A stretch of 32,369 bases of DNA from Phocaeicola_A sp963652075 (GTDB lineage Bacteria > Bacteroidota > Bacteroidia > Bacteroidales > Bacteroidaceae): assembly GCA_963652075.1 (NCBI GenBank), contig CAVJRQ010000046.1, positions 1 to 32,369 on the forward strand. Direction: 5' to 3'. This document shows positions 15,244-24,300 of the stretch, piece by piece. Position 1 is the first letter of the stretch. The number at the start of each line of letters is the position of its first letter. The notes beneath the pieces are model-generated. The model did not search any database and was not told where the DNA came from. It worked only from the letters and a program-made list of their open reading frames with translations. The position numbers and the translations under genes are program-made.

Positions 15244-16128
15244 ATGAGAGTTATAAGGATAGGACTTGTACAGCAGTCCAACGTGGAGTCCGTGGAGCTG
15301 AATATGCGGAAACTTGCCGCCAACATAGCCGAAGCCGCCCGGAAAGGGGCGCAGCTAATCGTATTGCAAGAGCTGCACAACTCCCTCTACTTTTGCCAAA
15401 CGGAAGATACGGAGAAGTTCAACCTTGCCGAGCCCATCCCCGGTCCGTCCACGGTGTTTTACTCCGAGCAGGCTCGTAAGCACGGCGTGGTGCTTGTCAC
15501 CTCTTTGTTCGAGAAGCGTGCGCCTGGACTTTGTCACAATACCGCGGTGGTGTTCGACACGGATGGCAGCGTAGCCGGCAAGTACCGCAAGATGCACATC
15601 CCTGACGACCCTGCCTACTACGAGAAGTTCTACTTCACTCCGGGCGATTTGGGGTTCACCCCCATTCAGACCTCTATAGGCAAGCTGGGCGTGCAGGTTT
15701 GTTGGGACCAGTGGTATCCCGAAGGTGCCCGATTGATGGCGCTCCGTGGAGCGGAGTTGTTAATCTACCCTACCGCCATCGGTTGGGAGAGTACCGACAC
15801 GCCCGAAGAGAAGTCCCGTCAGCTGGGAGCTTGGGTTACCGTACAGCGCGGCCATGCCGTGGCGAACGGACTGCCTGTGGTGGCGGTCAATCGTGTGGGG
15901 CACGAGCCAGACCCTTCGGGACAGACCAATGGCATACAGTTTTGGGGCAACAGCTTCGTTGCCGGTCCGCAAGGTGAGCTGTTGGCGCAAGCGAGCAATA
16001 CGGACGAGGAGGTCTTGGTTGTCGACATAGACTTGGAACGTTCGGAGAATGTCCGCCGTTGGTGGCCTTTCCTGCGCGATCGCCGCATTGACGAGTTCGG
16101 CGAACTCACCAAACGGTTCATTGACTGA
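15244..16128 (+). CDS. aguB: N-carbamoylputrescine amidase
   Basis: AguB hydrolyses N-carbamoylputrescine to putrescine, carbon dioxide and ammonia, completing the route begun by AguA. The 294-residue carbon-nitrogen hydrolase has the complete Glu-Lys-Cys triad: E43 in LQELH, K116 in KYRKMHIPDD and C153 in QVCWDQWYPE. The tail WWPFLRDRRIDEFGELTKRF is characteristic of this subfamily. It lies directly after aguA and ends in a strong bidirectional terminator. Confidence 0.96.
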   Translation: MRVIRIGLVQQSNVESVELNMRKLAANIAEAARKGAQLIVLQELHNSLYFCQTEDTEKFNLAEPIPGPSTVFYSEQARKHGVVLVTSLFEKRAPGLCHNTAVVFDTDGSVAGKYRKMHIPDDPAYYEKFYFTPGDLGFTPIQTSIGKLGVQVCWDQWYPEGARLMALRGAELLIYPTAIGWESTDTPEEKSRQLGAWVTVQRGHAVANGLPVVAVNRVGHEPDPSGQTNGIQFWGNSFVAGPQGELLAQASNTDEEVLVVDIDLERSENVRRWWPFLRDRRIDEFGELTKRFID

Positions 16129-16132
16129 ATGG

Positions 16133-16178
16133 AATAAGATAGCGCCTCGACTTAGTCAAGTCGAGGCGCTATCTTATT
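16133..16178. terminator. Perfect 21-bp bidirectional terminator hairpin
   Basis: Arms 16133-16153 and 16158-16178 are perfect inverted repeats of 21 bp around the four-base loop AGTC. The core GATAGCGCCTCGACTT is GC-rich and the ends are AATA/TATT, so each strand shows a GC stem followed by a short T-rich end. It sits between the convergent aguB and aspS stop codons, 5 and 12 bp away. Confidence 0.93.
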
Positions 16179-16190
16179 GGGGTATGAAAA

Positions 16191-17951
16191 TTATTTTTCA
16201 ATAGGTTTCACAATTAGGTTCAGTTCGTCGAGCTGCTTCTGCTCCAAAGGTGCGGGAGCGTCCAGCATCACGTCGCGTCCACTGTTGTTCTTCGGGAAGG
16301 CGATGCAGTCGCGGATACTGTCGAGACCGGCAAACAGGCTGACCCAACGGTCCAGTCCGTAGGCCAAACCTCCGTGAGGCGGTGCTCCGTACTTGAAGGC
16401 GTTCATCAGGAATCCGAACTGCTCTTGAGCGCGTTCGGGAGTGAATCCGAGAATCTCGAACATCTTGGCCTGTAGCTTGGCATCGTGGATACGGATGGAA
16501 CCGCCACCTACCTCCACGCCGTTGACTACCATATCATAGGCATCGGCGCGCACGGCTGCCGGGTCGGTGTCCAACAAAGGAATGTCCTCGTCCTTCGGAT
16601 GAGTGAACGGGTGGTGCATAGCCATCAAGCGGTTCTCCTCGTCGCTCCATTCGAACATCGGGAAGTCCACAACCCACAGGCAGGCGAACTGGTTCTTGTC
16701 GCGCAAGCCCAACTGGCGTCCCATCTCCAGACGGAGCTCGGACAACTGTTTGCGGGTCTTCATGGCATCGTCGCCACTCAATATCAATATCAAGTCGCCC
16801 GGCTTGGCACCAAAGGCATTCTTCATCTCCTGCAGCACCTCTTGAGTGTAGAACTTGTCTACGCTTGACTTCACGTTGCCGTCCGCTTCGACGCGGGCGT
16901 AAACCATACCCTTGGCACCGATTTGCGGTTTCTTCACGAACTCGGTCAACTGGTCGAGCTGCTTGCGTGTGTAGGTTGCCGCGCCCTCGGCACAGATGCC
17001 GCCGATGTAAGCCGCATTGTCGAATACGGAGAATCCGTGTCCCTTCATGATGTCCATCAGTTCCACGAACTTCATGCCGAAACGGAGGTCGGGCTTGTCG
17101 CTGCCATAGTATTTCATGGCATCGCTCCAAGGCATACGCTGGAACGGTTCCGTCAGTTCCACGCCCCTAAGCTCCTTGAACAGGTGCTTGGCCATGCCCT
17201 CGAACATGTTGATGATGTCCTCCTGCTCCACGAAACTCATCTCGCAGTCTATCTGGGTGAACTCCGGCTGACGGTCGGCACGCAAATCCTCGTCGCGGAA
17301 GCACTTCACTATCTGGAAGTACCTGTCGAAACCGGAAACCATCAGCAACTGCTTCAGGGTTTGCGGCGATTGCGGCAGGGCGTAGAACTGGCCGGGATTC
17401 ATGCGCGAAGGCACCACAAAGTCACGTGCGCCTTCCGGGGTGGAACCTACCAACATCGGTGTCTCCACCTCGAGGAATCCCTTGCTGTCCAAGTAACGGC
17501 GTACCTCCATCGTCATGCGGTGGCGCAGTTCCAGGTTCTTGCGTACGCAACTACGGCGCAAGTCCAGATAGCGGAACTTCATGCGGATGTCGTCCCCTCC
17601 GTCAGTGTTGTCCTCAATGGTAAAAGGCGGCGTGATGGCCGTGTTCAGCACGTTAAGTTTATCCACGATGATTTCTATCTCGCCGGTAGCCAGGTTGGGA
17701 TTCTTGTTCGACCGTTCGTTGACGCTGCCCGTAACCTGAATGACATATTCGCGTCCCAAATGGTTCGCCTGGTCGCAGAGGTCAGCGTTCACCTCCTCGT
17801 TGAACACCAACTGGGTGATACCGTAGCGGTCGCGCAAGTCAACGAAAGTCATGCCTCCCATCTTGCGCGAGCGTTGTACCCAACCGGACAACGTCACGGT
17901 CTTTCCTGCATCGGAGAGTCTCAGTTCTCCACACGTATTTGTTCTGAACAT
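16191..17951 (-). CDS. aspS: Aspartyl-tRNA synthetase
   Basis: The 586-residue class II synthetase charges tRNA-Asp. The N-terminal OB fold (SGWVQRSRKMGGMTFVDLRD) binds the anticodon. Motif 2 (FRDEDLRADRQPEFTQID) and motif 3 (GLAYGLDRWVSLFAG) form the active site, and a GAD insertion domain around residues 290-420 marks the bacterial type. The protein is complete and its start is supported by a promoter word 44 bp upstream. Confidence 0.98.
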   Translation of the reverse strand: MFRTNTCGELRLSDAGKTVTLSGWVQRSRKMGGMTFVDLRDRYGITQLVFNEEVNADLCDQANHLGREYVIQVTGSVNERSNKNPNLATGEIEIIVDKLNVLNTAITPPFTIEDNTDGGDDIRMKFRYLDLRRSCVRKNLELRHRMTMEVRRYLDSKGFLEVETPMLVGSTPEGARDFVVPSRMNPGQFYALPQSPQTLKQLLMVSGFDRYFQIVKCFRDEDLRADRQPEFTQIDCEMSFVEQEDIINMFEGMAKHLFKELRGVELTEPFQRMPWSDAMKYYGSDKPDLRFGMKFVELMDIMKGHGFSVFDNAAYIGGICAEGAATYTRKQLDQLTEFVKKPQIGAKGMVYARVEADGNVKSSVDKFYTQEVLQEMKNAFGAKPGDLILILSGDDAMKTRKQLSELRLEMGRQLGLRDKNQFACLWVVDFPMFEWSDEENRLMAMHHPFTHPKDEDIPLLDTDPAAVRADAYDMVVNGVEVGGGSIRIHDAKLQAKMFEILGFTPERAQEQFGFLMNAFKYGAPPHGGLAYGLDRWVSLFAGLDSIRDCIAFPKNNSGRDVMLDAPAPLEQKQLDELNLIVKPIEK

Positions 17952-17994
17952 ACTCTATTATGTTTATTCTTTAAGTTCGTTCTGATAAGTTTTG

Positions 17995-18002
17995 CAAAAG
18001 TA
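17995..18002 (-). promoter_or_regulatory. -7 element for aspS
   Basis: TACTTTTG on the minus strand matches TAnnTTTG and lies 44 bp before the aspS ATG. It is back to back with the promoter of the aldo/keto reductase gene. Confidence 0.55.
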
Positions 18003-18048
18003 GAAAAAAGTCTTCACATAAATAGGCCGTTCGATAAAAGTTTTCGCT

Positions 18049-18056
18049 TACCTTTG
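18049..18056 (+). promoter_or_regulatory. -7 element for the aldo/keto reductase
   Basis: TACCTTTG on the plus strand ends 49 bp before the ATG at 18106. Confidence 0.55.
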
Positions 18057-18105
18057 TAGAACCTAAATCAAGAATCTACCTATTATTAATTAAAAGATAC
18101 GAATT

Positions 18106-18966
18106 ATGGAAAAGGTTGTGTTGAACAATGGCGTGGAGATGCCCCAGCTGGGCTACGGTGTGTTTCAGGTGTCGCAGGAAGAGTGCGAACGTTGCGTGAG
18201 CGAAGCGCTGAACGTAGGCTACCGCATGATTGACACCGCACAAATCTATCATAACGAAGAGGGTGTGGGACAGGCTTGTAAGAAGAGCGGCATCCCGCGC
18301 GACGAGCTTTTCCTTGTAACGAAAGTGTGGCTTTGCAACTATGGCGACGGGCAGACCATGAAGTCCATCGACGAGAGCCTGCGCAAACTGCAGACCGACT
18401 ACATCGACCTGATGTTGCTTCACCAACCGTTTTGCGACATCTACGGAGCCTATCGCGATTTGCAGAAAGCCTATAAGGTGGGCAAAGTGCGCGCCATTGG
18501 CGTGAGCAACTTCTACCCTGACCATCTGATTGACTTGGCCACCAACATGGAAATCGCTCCCATGGTGAACCAGGTGGAGATGCACGTCTTCCAGCAACGC
18601 CGCGAGGTACGGCACTTTATGGAGGAGTACGGCACGCGCACCATGGCGTGGGCACCTTTGGCTCGCGGCCGCAACGGGATGTTCACCAATCCTACCCTAA
18701 CGGAAATCGCTCACAAGTATGGCAAGACCACTGCTCAGGTCGCCCTTCGCTGGCTGATACAGACCGGTGTCATCGTCATTCCCAAGACAACGCACAAGGA
18801 ACGTATGATAGAGAATCTGGATATCTTCGACTTCCGTCTCAACGACACCGAGATGGCCGCCATCGATGCGTTGGATACCAACACGACGCTCTTCACCGAC
18901 CATCACGACGGCATGGGAACCAAGCATTACATGAAGCAGATTTACGACGTGGAACCCGCAAAATAA
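18106..18966 (+). CDS. Aldo/keto reductase
   Basis: This 286-residue NAD(P)H-dependent oxidoreductase belongs to the AKR TIM-barrel superfamily, in the group with 2,5-diketogluconate reductase and methylglyoxal reductases. The catalytic tetrad is present: D43, Y48 (DTAQIYHNEE), K73 (VTKVW) and H106 (LLHQPF). The cofactor-binding end VIVIPKTTHKERMIENLDIFDF is also typical. The substrate cannot be told from sequence. The gene stands alone, and a composite of three tandem repeat families lies downstream. Confidence 0.94.
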   Translation: MEKVVLNNGVEMPQLGYGVFQVSQEECERCVSEALNVGYRMIDTAQIYHNEEGVGQACKKSGIPRDELFLVTKVWLCNYGDGQTMKSIDESLRKLQTDYIDLMLLHQPFCDIYGAYRDLQKAYKVGKVRAIGVSNFYPDHLIDLATNMEIAPMVNQVEMHVFQQRREVRHFMEEYGTRTMAWAPLARGRNGMFTNPTLTEIAHKYGKTTAQVALRWLIQTGVIVIPKTTHKERMIENLDIFDFRLNDTEMAAIDALDTNTTLFTDHHDGMGTKHYMKQIYDVEPAK

Positions 18967-18998
18967 GGGCTCAGTCCGAAAACCGGGTGGCGATTATT

Positions 18999-19053
18999 CC
19001 GTTGACCAACCGTTAACTGGCCGTTGACCAGCCGTTAACCAGCCGTTAACCAA
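18999..19053. repeat. Five-copy 11-bp tandem repeat (CCGTTAACCAG)
   Basis: Five contiguous 11-mers start at 18999, 19010, 19021, 19032 and 19043, reading CCGTTGACCAA, CCGTTAACTGG, CCGTTGACCAG, CCGTTAACCAG and CCGTTAACCAA. The unit contains the palindrome GTTAAC in three copies. It begins 32 bp after the aldo/keto reductase stop codon. Confidence 0.9.
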
Positions 19054-19085
19054 AGTCCGTTCGTTCGGGGAGGGTGTCCTCATGA

Positions 19086-19184
19086 CGTACGACTATAGAC
19101 CCTAACATCGTACGACTATAACACCTCATGTCGTACGTTAACTGACCCTCATGACGTACGACTATAGAACCTAATGCCGTACGG
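19086..19184. repeat. Five-copy 23-bp CGTACG repeat array
   Basis: CGTACG occurs at 19086, 19109, 19132, 19155 and 19178, the same exact 23-bp period and copy number as at 4531-4645. Most units continue ACTATAGACCCTAA or ACTATAACACCTCA; the third unit diverges after CGTACG, and the fifth runs into GCGTGACTCTCCCT. It lies between the convergent aldo/keto reductase and phosphatase genes. Confidence 0.9.
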
Positions 19185-19257
19185 CGTGACTCTCCCTGAT
19201 TTCCCGTACGCTTTCTCTCTTCATTAACTGAAACGGTATACACCTTACGCAGGTCCA

Positions 19258-19336
19258 CGTAAGTACTTACGATGGCTCACGTAAGTACTTACGTTGGCTT
19301 GGGTAAGTACTTACGTAGCCCAATGCAAGTACTTGA
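19258..19336. repeat. Four-copy 22-bp palindromic repeat array (GTAAGTACTTAC family)
   Basis: Units begin at 19258, 19280, 19302 and 19324 with an exact 22-bp period. The first three contain the perfect palindrome GTAAGTACTTAC and the fourth is GCAAGTACTTGA. The last unit ends 5 bp before the phosphatase stop codon. This is the same family and period as at 6457-6536. Confidence 0.9.
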
Positions 19337-19340
19337 CTCG

Positions 19341-19868
19341 TTAAAGTTCTATCTCTACCGTTCCTCCGTAGGGTGTCAAGTGGGCAAAAGCCTCTTCGGT
19401 AGTGTAGACTCCGGCGTATACTTGGGCACAGCCTATCACGCCGCCATGTACGAAGAGGGCCACCTCTCGGTACGGCTTTATGCGAAGCTCGTCGAGAAAC
19501 TCAGCCACACGGACATACTGTTGGGCAAAGGACTCGCCTCCCGTGGCAGCTACGTTCTGATAGTCGGCGTACCAAAGTTGCAGGCGCGGGTCGGTAATCT
19601 CGTCAAACTTCCGCATCTCCCATTCCCCGAAGTTGAGTTCCATCAGCCGCGCGTCGCGCTCTGCGTCGCCATAACCGCAAAAGGTCGCCAGCTTCACGCA
19701 GCGGCTCAGTGGGCTCATGTAGACTTTGTCGAACCTCTTTCCGCAGAGTGTCTGTCGGGTCAGCTCAGCTTCTTCAGTAAAGGTGGAACGTACGGGAACA
19801 TCCGTCTGTCCATAGCAAGTGCCGGGAGCTACGTCCACCGATGTATGTCGGATAAGTGTCAGTCGCAT
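19341..19868 (-). CDS. Histidine phosphatase family protein (alpha-ribazole phosphatase-like)
   Basis: From the ATG at 19868 the frame gives 175 residues. The N terminus LTLIRHTSVD holds the RH phospho-acceptor motif, and YMSPLSRCVKLA, ELNFGEWE and FVHGGVIG complete the histidine phosphatase fold. Similarity in layout (GTCYGQTDVPV) is to CobC alpha-ribazole phosphatases, but no cobalamin gene is nearby, so the substrate is uncertain. The frame stays open to 20516 but that extension is the out-of-frame shadow of the membrane protein gene. It overlaps that gene by 10 bp and is last in the probable kinase operon. Confidence 0.88.
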   Translation of the reverse strand: MRLTLIRHTSVDVAPGTCYGQTDVPVRSTFTEEAELTRQTLCGKRFDKVYMSPLSRCVKLATFCGYGDAERDARLMELNFGEWEMRKFDEITDPRLQLWYADYQNVAATGGESFAQQYVRVAEFLDELRIKPYREVALFVHGGVIGCAQVYAGVYTTEEAFAHLTPYGGTVEIEL

Positions 19869-20590
19869 AGTTTGTTGTCGTGTAGTAGTCGTATCAGTTT
19901 TCCGATGAGCGGAATGTAATAAATCGCATAGCTGACAAGTTGCAGTCCGTCCTTCCCTATCCCCCAGTATGCGTCCAACAATGAGGTTTGCAGTATACCC
20001 AAGAAGAGAGATGCCATCAGGAGATAGATGAAGTAATCGATAAAAAGTATCGGCAGACGGCTCATGCCGACGAGGATGTCGCGGTCGTTGCGAAACGTTC
20101 CCGAAGCGATGCCGAACAGCGCGCCCGGGAGCATGAACGCCAAGGCGACGATAGGCACAATTCCCTCGATGAAGGGCGACCTGTTGAGCGTACCTGTGAC
20201 ACCCAACAGGATGGCGAACGGTGAGAACGTTGCTACACCGATGCACACCACATAGATAACAAAGGCAAGGATTGCCAGTTGCAACGCCCTTCGTTGCCTG
20301 TGCGACAAGTACGTCTCGCTTCTCCAGGATTGCAGCTGCCGCAGCAGTGCCTTCAACATCCCGGAGGCGTGAGCGAGGCTGATGCCCGTCAGTAGGATGA
20401 ACACAGGGATGAGGGGCGACTGATGCGCATGCCCCATGGCACGGCGCAAGGTCAGACGGACACCTTCGGCACTGAGCATATTCTGCACGGGCCAACCGTT
20501 GACGCTCCCTATCCACGAGAGGAAGACAAGCGACAATGCGGCGACGAACAGCAGAGTGGCCGGGTGGGGTATGTACGTCCTACTCTTCAT
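19859..20590 (-). CDS. Short AbgT-like integral membrane protein
   Basis: From the ATG at 20590 the protein has 243 residues and about five or six hydrophobic segments. The first 90 residues (YIPHPATLLFVAALSLVFLS, then a loop with LLxxEGxR-like LSAEGVRLTLRRA) recall the N terminus of AbgT-type aminobenzoyl-glutamate transporters, which are about 500 residues. The rest does not show AbgT motifs I recognise. The start overlaps the response regulator stop by 11 bp, and the end overlaps the phosphatase gene by 10 bp, so the three are translationally coupled. A transport role is uncertain. Confidence 0.75.
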   Translation of the reverse strand: MKSRTYIPHPATLLFVAALSLVFLSWIGSVNGWPVQNMLSAEGVRLTLRRAMGHAHQSPLIPVFILLTGISLAHASGMLKALLRQLQSWRSETYLSHRQRRALQLAILAFVIYVVCIGVATFSPFAILLGVTGTLNRSPFIEGIVPIVALAFMLPGALFGIASGTFRNDRDILVGMSRLPILFIDYFIYLLMASLFLGILQTSLLDAYWGIGKDGLQLVSYAIYYIPLIGKLIRLLHDNKLCD

Positions 20591-21308
20591 CCTCCTCCAG
20601 ATTATCGATGGAAAGAATGCCCAACTCAAAAGCCCTTACCACCAAACGGGTAGCGTTCACGCCACTTCGCTCGTCGGTAGCGAACAGCCTGTTAATAAGG
20701 TCGTTCTGCCGTTTTTCCAAAGACTTCACGCCGAAGGGAATCCCTTTCAGGTTGGTTATCATCTCTTTGGTATAGCCCAAGGCAAGGTGGCGCAGCAGAC
20801 GTTCGTCGTACTCATCGATGTCATACTGAATGAAGGCTTCCTGTTTCTTCTGCTCGTTGAGTACGGACTGTTTGAAGCGCGCCACAATCTTTTCCAGTAT
20901 CGGTTGGTTGAAGACCAGCTTCTTACCGTCCATCACACTCTGCACGTCGTTCTTCGTCAGCAGTTCGCCTGTCTTCAGAATGATGCCGTCGGTGCCCGCG
21001 TCCAACGCGTCCACCCACAACCGTTCGTTCAGAATCTCGCCCGTGAAGATGAGGATGTGCAAGGTCTTGTACTTCTGTCGAAGCATGCGGCATATCTCCA
21101 CACCGACGGTGGTGGAGCCTCCCAGCCCGAGGTCGAGCAACACGAGATCCGGTGTCTCCACGGTCTCCAACAGTTGCCACAGCTCCTTCTCCGTCATGGC
21201 GGTGCCGATAACCTCCGCATCGGGTATCTCGTTACGGAATATCTCTTCCGTGCCTTTCAGTTCCAGCTTTACATCTTCAACGATGATTACTTTGAATTTG
21301 TTTCCCAT
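20580..21308 (-). CDS. Response regulator with atypical LuxR-like C terminus
   Basis: The 242-residue protein has an N-terminal receiver domain with acidic pair E11/D12, phospho-acceptor D59 (LVLLDLGLGG), T89 and K112 (GIILKTGE). The C-terminal part from about residue 165 (DERLLRHLALGYTKEMITNL, then KSLEKRQNDLINRLF) has the spacing of a LuxR/NarL helix-turn-helix but a divergent sequence, as in Bacteroidetes regulators of the DUF5932 kind (recalled, not searched). It starts 26 bp after the stop codon of the giant kinase, its likely partner. Confidence 0.9.
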   Translation of the reverse strand: MGNKFKVIIVEDVKLELKGTEEIFRNEIPDAEVIGTAMTEKELWQLLETVETPDLVLLDLGLGGSTTVGVEICRMLRQKYKTLHILIFTGEILNERLWVDALDAGTDGIILKTGELLTKNDVQSVMDGKKLVFNQPILEKIVARFKQSVLNEQKKQEAFIQYDIDEYDERLLRHLALGYTKEMITNLKGIPFGVKSLEKRQNDLINRLFATDERSGVNATRLVVRAFELGILSIDNLEEDEE

Positions 21309-21334
21309 ATATCTCTTTTACTCCTTGTATCGTT

Positions 21335-24300
21335 TTATGGTTTGCGAGGGATGGTAAACCATACGGTAAACCCTCCTCCTTCCAGCGGCTCGGCATTCAT
21401 GCGGCAGCCCCGCATACCGGTGTAGTCGTCGTGGTCGCGCACAATCTGCTTGCAGAGCAAATACTCCGTGCCGCTGAGCCGTCCCGCCTCGTCGGTCCGC
21501 ATGCGTTGCCTGTCTGGATAGAAGAGACCGTTGAGCTCCTCTTCGCTATAATGTCCACGGTCATCGCTTAGACTGAAGCGCACGAACCCCGCTTCCGCTG
21601 TGGCCGTGAGTCGCAGGTTTCCCTCTTCCGGGTGGGTGCATGCCGCCACGATGAGGTTCTCTATCAGGAACTTCAGCAACACCTCGTCACCTATGACACG
21701 CAACGCGCAGGCTTCCGTATGCAAAGTTAGGGGATGATTCCGTTTTTTGTTTTGTTTGCTCAGGCATTTTTGCGCGTGTGCCGTCAAATCGTCCACCGCC
21801 ACGGTGGCCCGTTTGAAGGTAACCTCTTCCAGTTGGCGCGAGGCGCACGAACAGAGAATGGTGAAGACATCCTTGTAGTAGCCCACCAGTTCTTCCATAG
21901 CGGTCGTCTGTTCCCGTTCCTCCTCCGGAGTGACGGGTTGCAGCAGCCGTTCGGCTATCTGTTTGATGCGGTTAGGATAGTACAGCGTCTCGTGTTTCAC
22001 GGTAGAGAGGCAATTGTCCAACACCTGGTTCTGCACGTAGATTTGATTCTCCTCGTGCAGGGTGCGCGTCTTCTCGTCCTTTGCCAGTTCAATGTCCCTG
22101 TATTTGCAGTTTATCCGGACGACCACATTCATCACCACCACGCTCAGGTACTTTGTTATGAGCTGCGCCAACAGTCGCTCGTCTTCGTGATAACCATTGG
22201 CGCGGTTGCGGACCAACGCGAAAGCGCCCAAGCAATGTTCCTCGTCCTGTAGTTCGGCACTGAGAGGCAGGCAGACCACGGTGTCGTCCGCACGTCTCGT
22301 TACGGTCTGTTCCTCGTAGCAGTGCTTCAGCAGGTCACAAAGTCCGTCGCTTTGGTGGACAGGCGGATAGACGGCATAGTGCAGTTTCTTCCCGACCTCG
22401 TCATACACGGCCATGCCAATGGCGCGCAGGTCGAACAGGTCGTTCATGCCGGCGAACGCATGTTGCAGGATGCGTTGCGGCAAGGTGTCCATTTCGTCCG
22501 CGTCCCGCATGGGGGACATGGACGAGGTGGCAATCTCCCGGTTTATCTCCAACACCTGTTCCAAGTTCAGCCGATAGAGAACGCGTCGTCGGAAGTAGAG
22601 CAGATAGTAGGCGGACACCACGACAATCAGGGTGAGCAGGCAGAGGACGATGCTCACCGTCTTGTTGTTGGACGATTGTTGCATCTCCTTACAGTATTCC
22701 TCCAACGAGCTGTCCTCGCTCAGCAGTTTATAGAGTCGTGTGTAAGCCAGGTTGTTGTATCGGTAGGTATCCCAGTCATTCAGTGCCAAGGCTGCGACGG
22801 CGGCCTCGTTGCGGATGTCCAGTATCACGTGATAGTCCGTGTCGAACAGTTGGTGCCACCACGTAACCTCAGCGGCTTCGCCTTTGCCGGCAAGAACCAT
22901 GGAGTCGGCCGTTTCATGACTATATTGCCGGTGATGCCTGTTCAGATAGACGATGGCGGAGTCCACGAACTGGACAGCGTCAGCGTAGCGTCCGTTCACA
23001 TTGCTGTAATAGGCCGAGTCGGCGTAGCGCGAAGCGGTTTCCAATGACGCGTCGTAGTAGGATACGTCGTTGCTCATGCCGGCGAGGGGAAAGAGCAGAA
23101 GCGACAATGTCATCAGGCTCTTTGCTATGCCCTTTGGTAACCGGAAGAAGAAGCGGCTTCCCTTCCCTTTCTCACTCTCCACGCTGAATGTGCAGACGGC
23201 AAAGATTGCGTTGGTCTTACGGTATTTCTCTATGATGCCCCTGCAGTTCATCAGTCCGAAGCCGTTGCCTTTGTTGCGGTGTAGCATCTCCCGGTTACGG
23301 CTGTCGTCCATGCCTATCTTGTCGGGGTTGTAGACCTTCTCCTCCAACAGGTGTTTCCGGTCGTTCGCCGACAGCCCTATGCCGTTGTCCTTCACCGATA
23401 TTTCCACGTAAGCATCCGTTTCGTCGGCATACACCTCCACAGTTCCTCCCTCGGGGGTGTACTTCCGCGCGTTTTCGGTGAGCGTGTTGAGCATGAAGAG
23501 GGTCAGTGCCTTATCGGCCTTCACTACCGCCTGCGTGGCTTCCACGCTGAAGGACTGTCCTTGGGCTTCGTACTTCTTGCGCCCTTTGCGGATGATGTCG
23601 AACAGTTCGTTCAGACTGAAGTTTTCTATGTTCAGTGACAATGACCCCTGTTTCATCTTTATCCATGCGGCCAGAATGTCGTTGTATTCGTTTATCTTTC
23701 CGGTCAGTTCCTCGATGTAGGCGTATTTCTTGCGGCGCAAGGCGTAGCTCTCGGCACTCTCATCGGAGACTGGCAGGCTTCTCAAGCGGTTCACTTCGTG
23801 TATGATACGGTCTAGATAGGGCGTGATGCCGGTGAGGATGGCGAAGCAAGCCTTCTTCACGACGTTCTGCCGTTTGTTGTCGGCAATGTGCTGTTGGTGG
23901 ATGTATCGCTCCGCCTCGATGGATTGCCGTTCCTCGTCGAGCGACAACAGTGTGGAGCCGTTTTCCACAGTCCATTCCACGTAGGGTGTCATCACGTCCA
24001 GCATGGCCTGTTGTTCCTTGTTCAACTTATGGTCAGTCCGTATCTGCAACCGCTTGTTGTCGAGGTCCACCGACACTTCGCACGAACCAAACAGTCGGAT
24101 GAGGTTCGGTTGCGCGGCTTTTTGGATATACTCCCCTATCTCGTCTCGCTCCACCATCTTGGCGGGAAGCGCGGCGGTTATTTCGCGGCATATCTCCAGT
24201 ATCAGTTTCAGGTGCGCTATCTGCTCTGCGTTCTTTCGTTTCCATCGCCTGTTGAGCCACCCAAAGAGCGGCAAGGCAATGACGAGCAACGCCAACAAGG

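Noticed and set aside
16923..18059. Plus-strand 378-codon ORF
   Set aside because: It is the antisense shadow of aspS.
19046..19258. Minus-strand 70-codon ORF
   Set aside because: It is made from the 23-bp repeat units, giving repeated peptide pieces, and has no independent support.
19869..20516. N-terminal extension of the histidine phosphatase
   Set aside because: The extension is out of frame with the membrane protein gene on the same strand and has no family similarity; the ATG at 19868 starts right at the LIRH motif.
19341..20590. Cobalamin synthesis pair CobS-CobC
   Set aside because: The membrane protein does not look like CobS, and no other cobalamin genes or riboswitch are visible.
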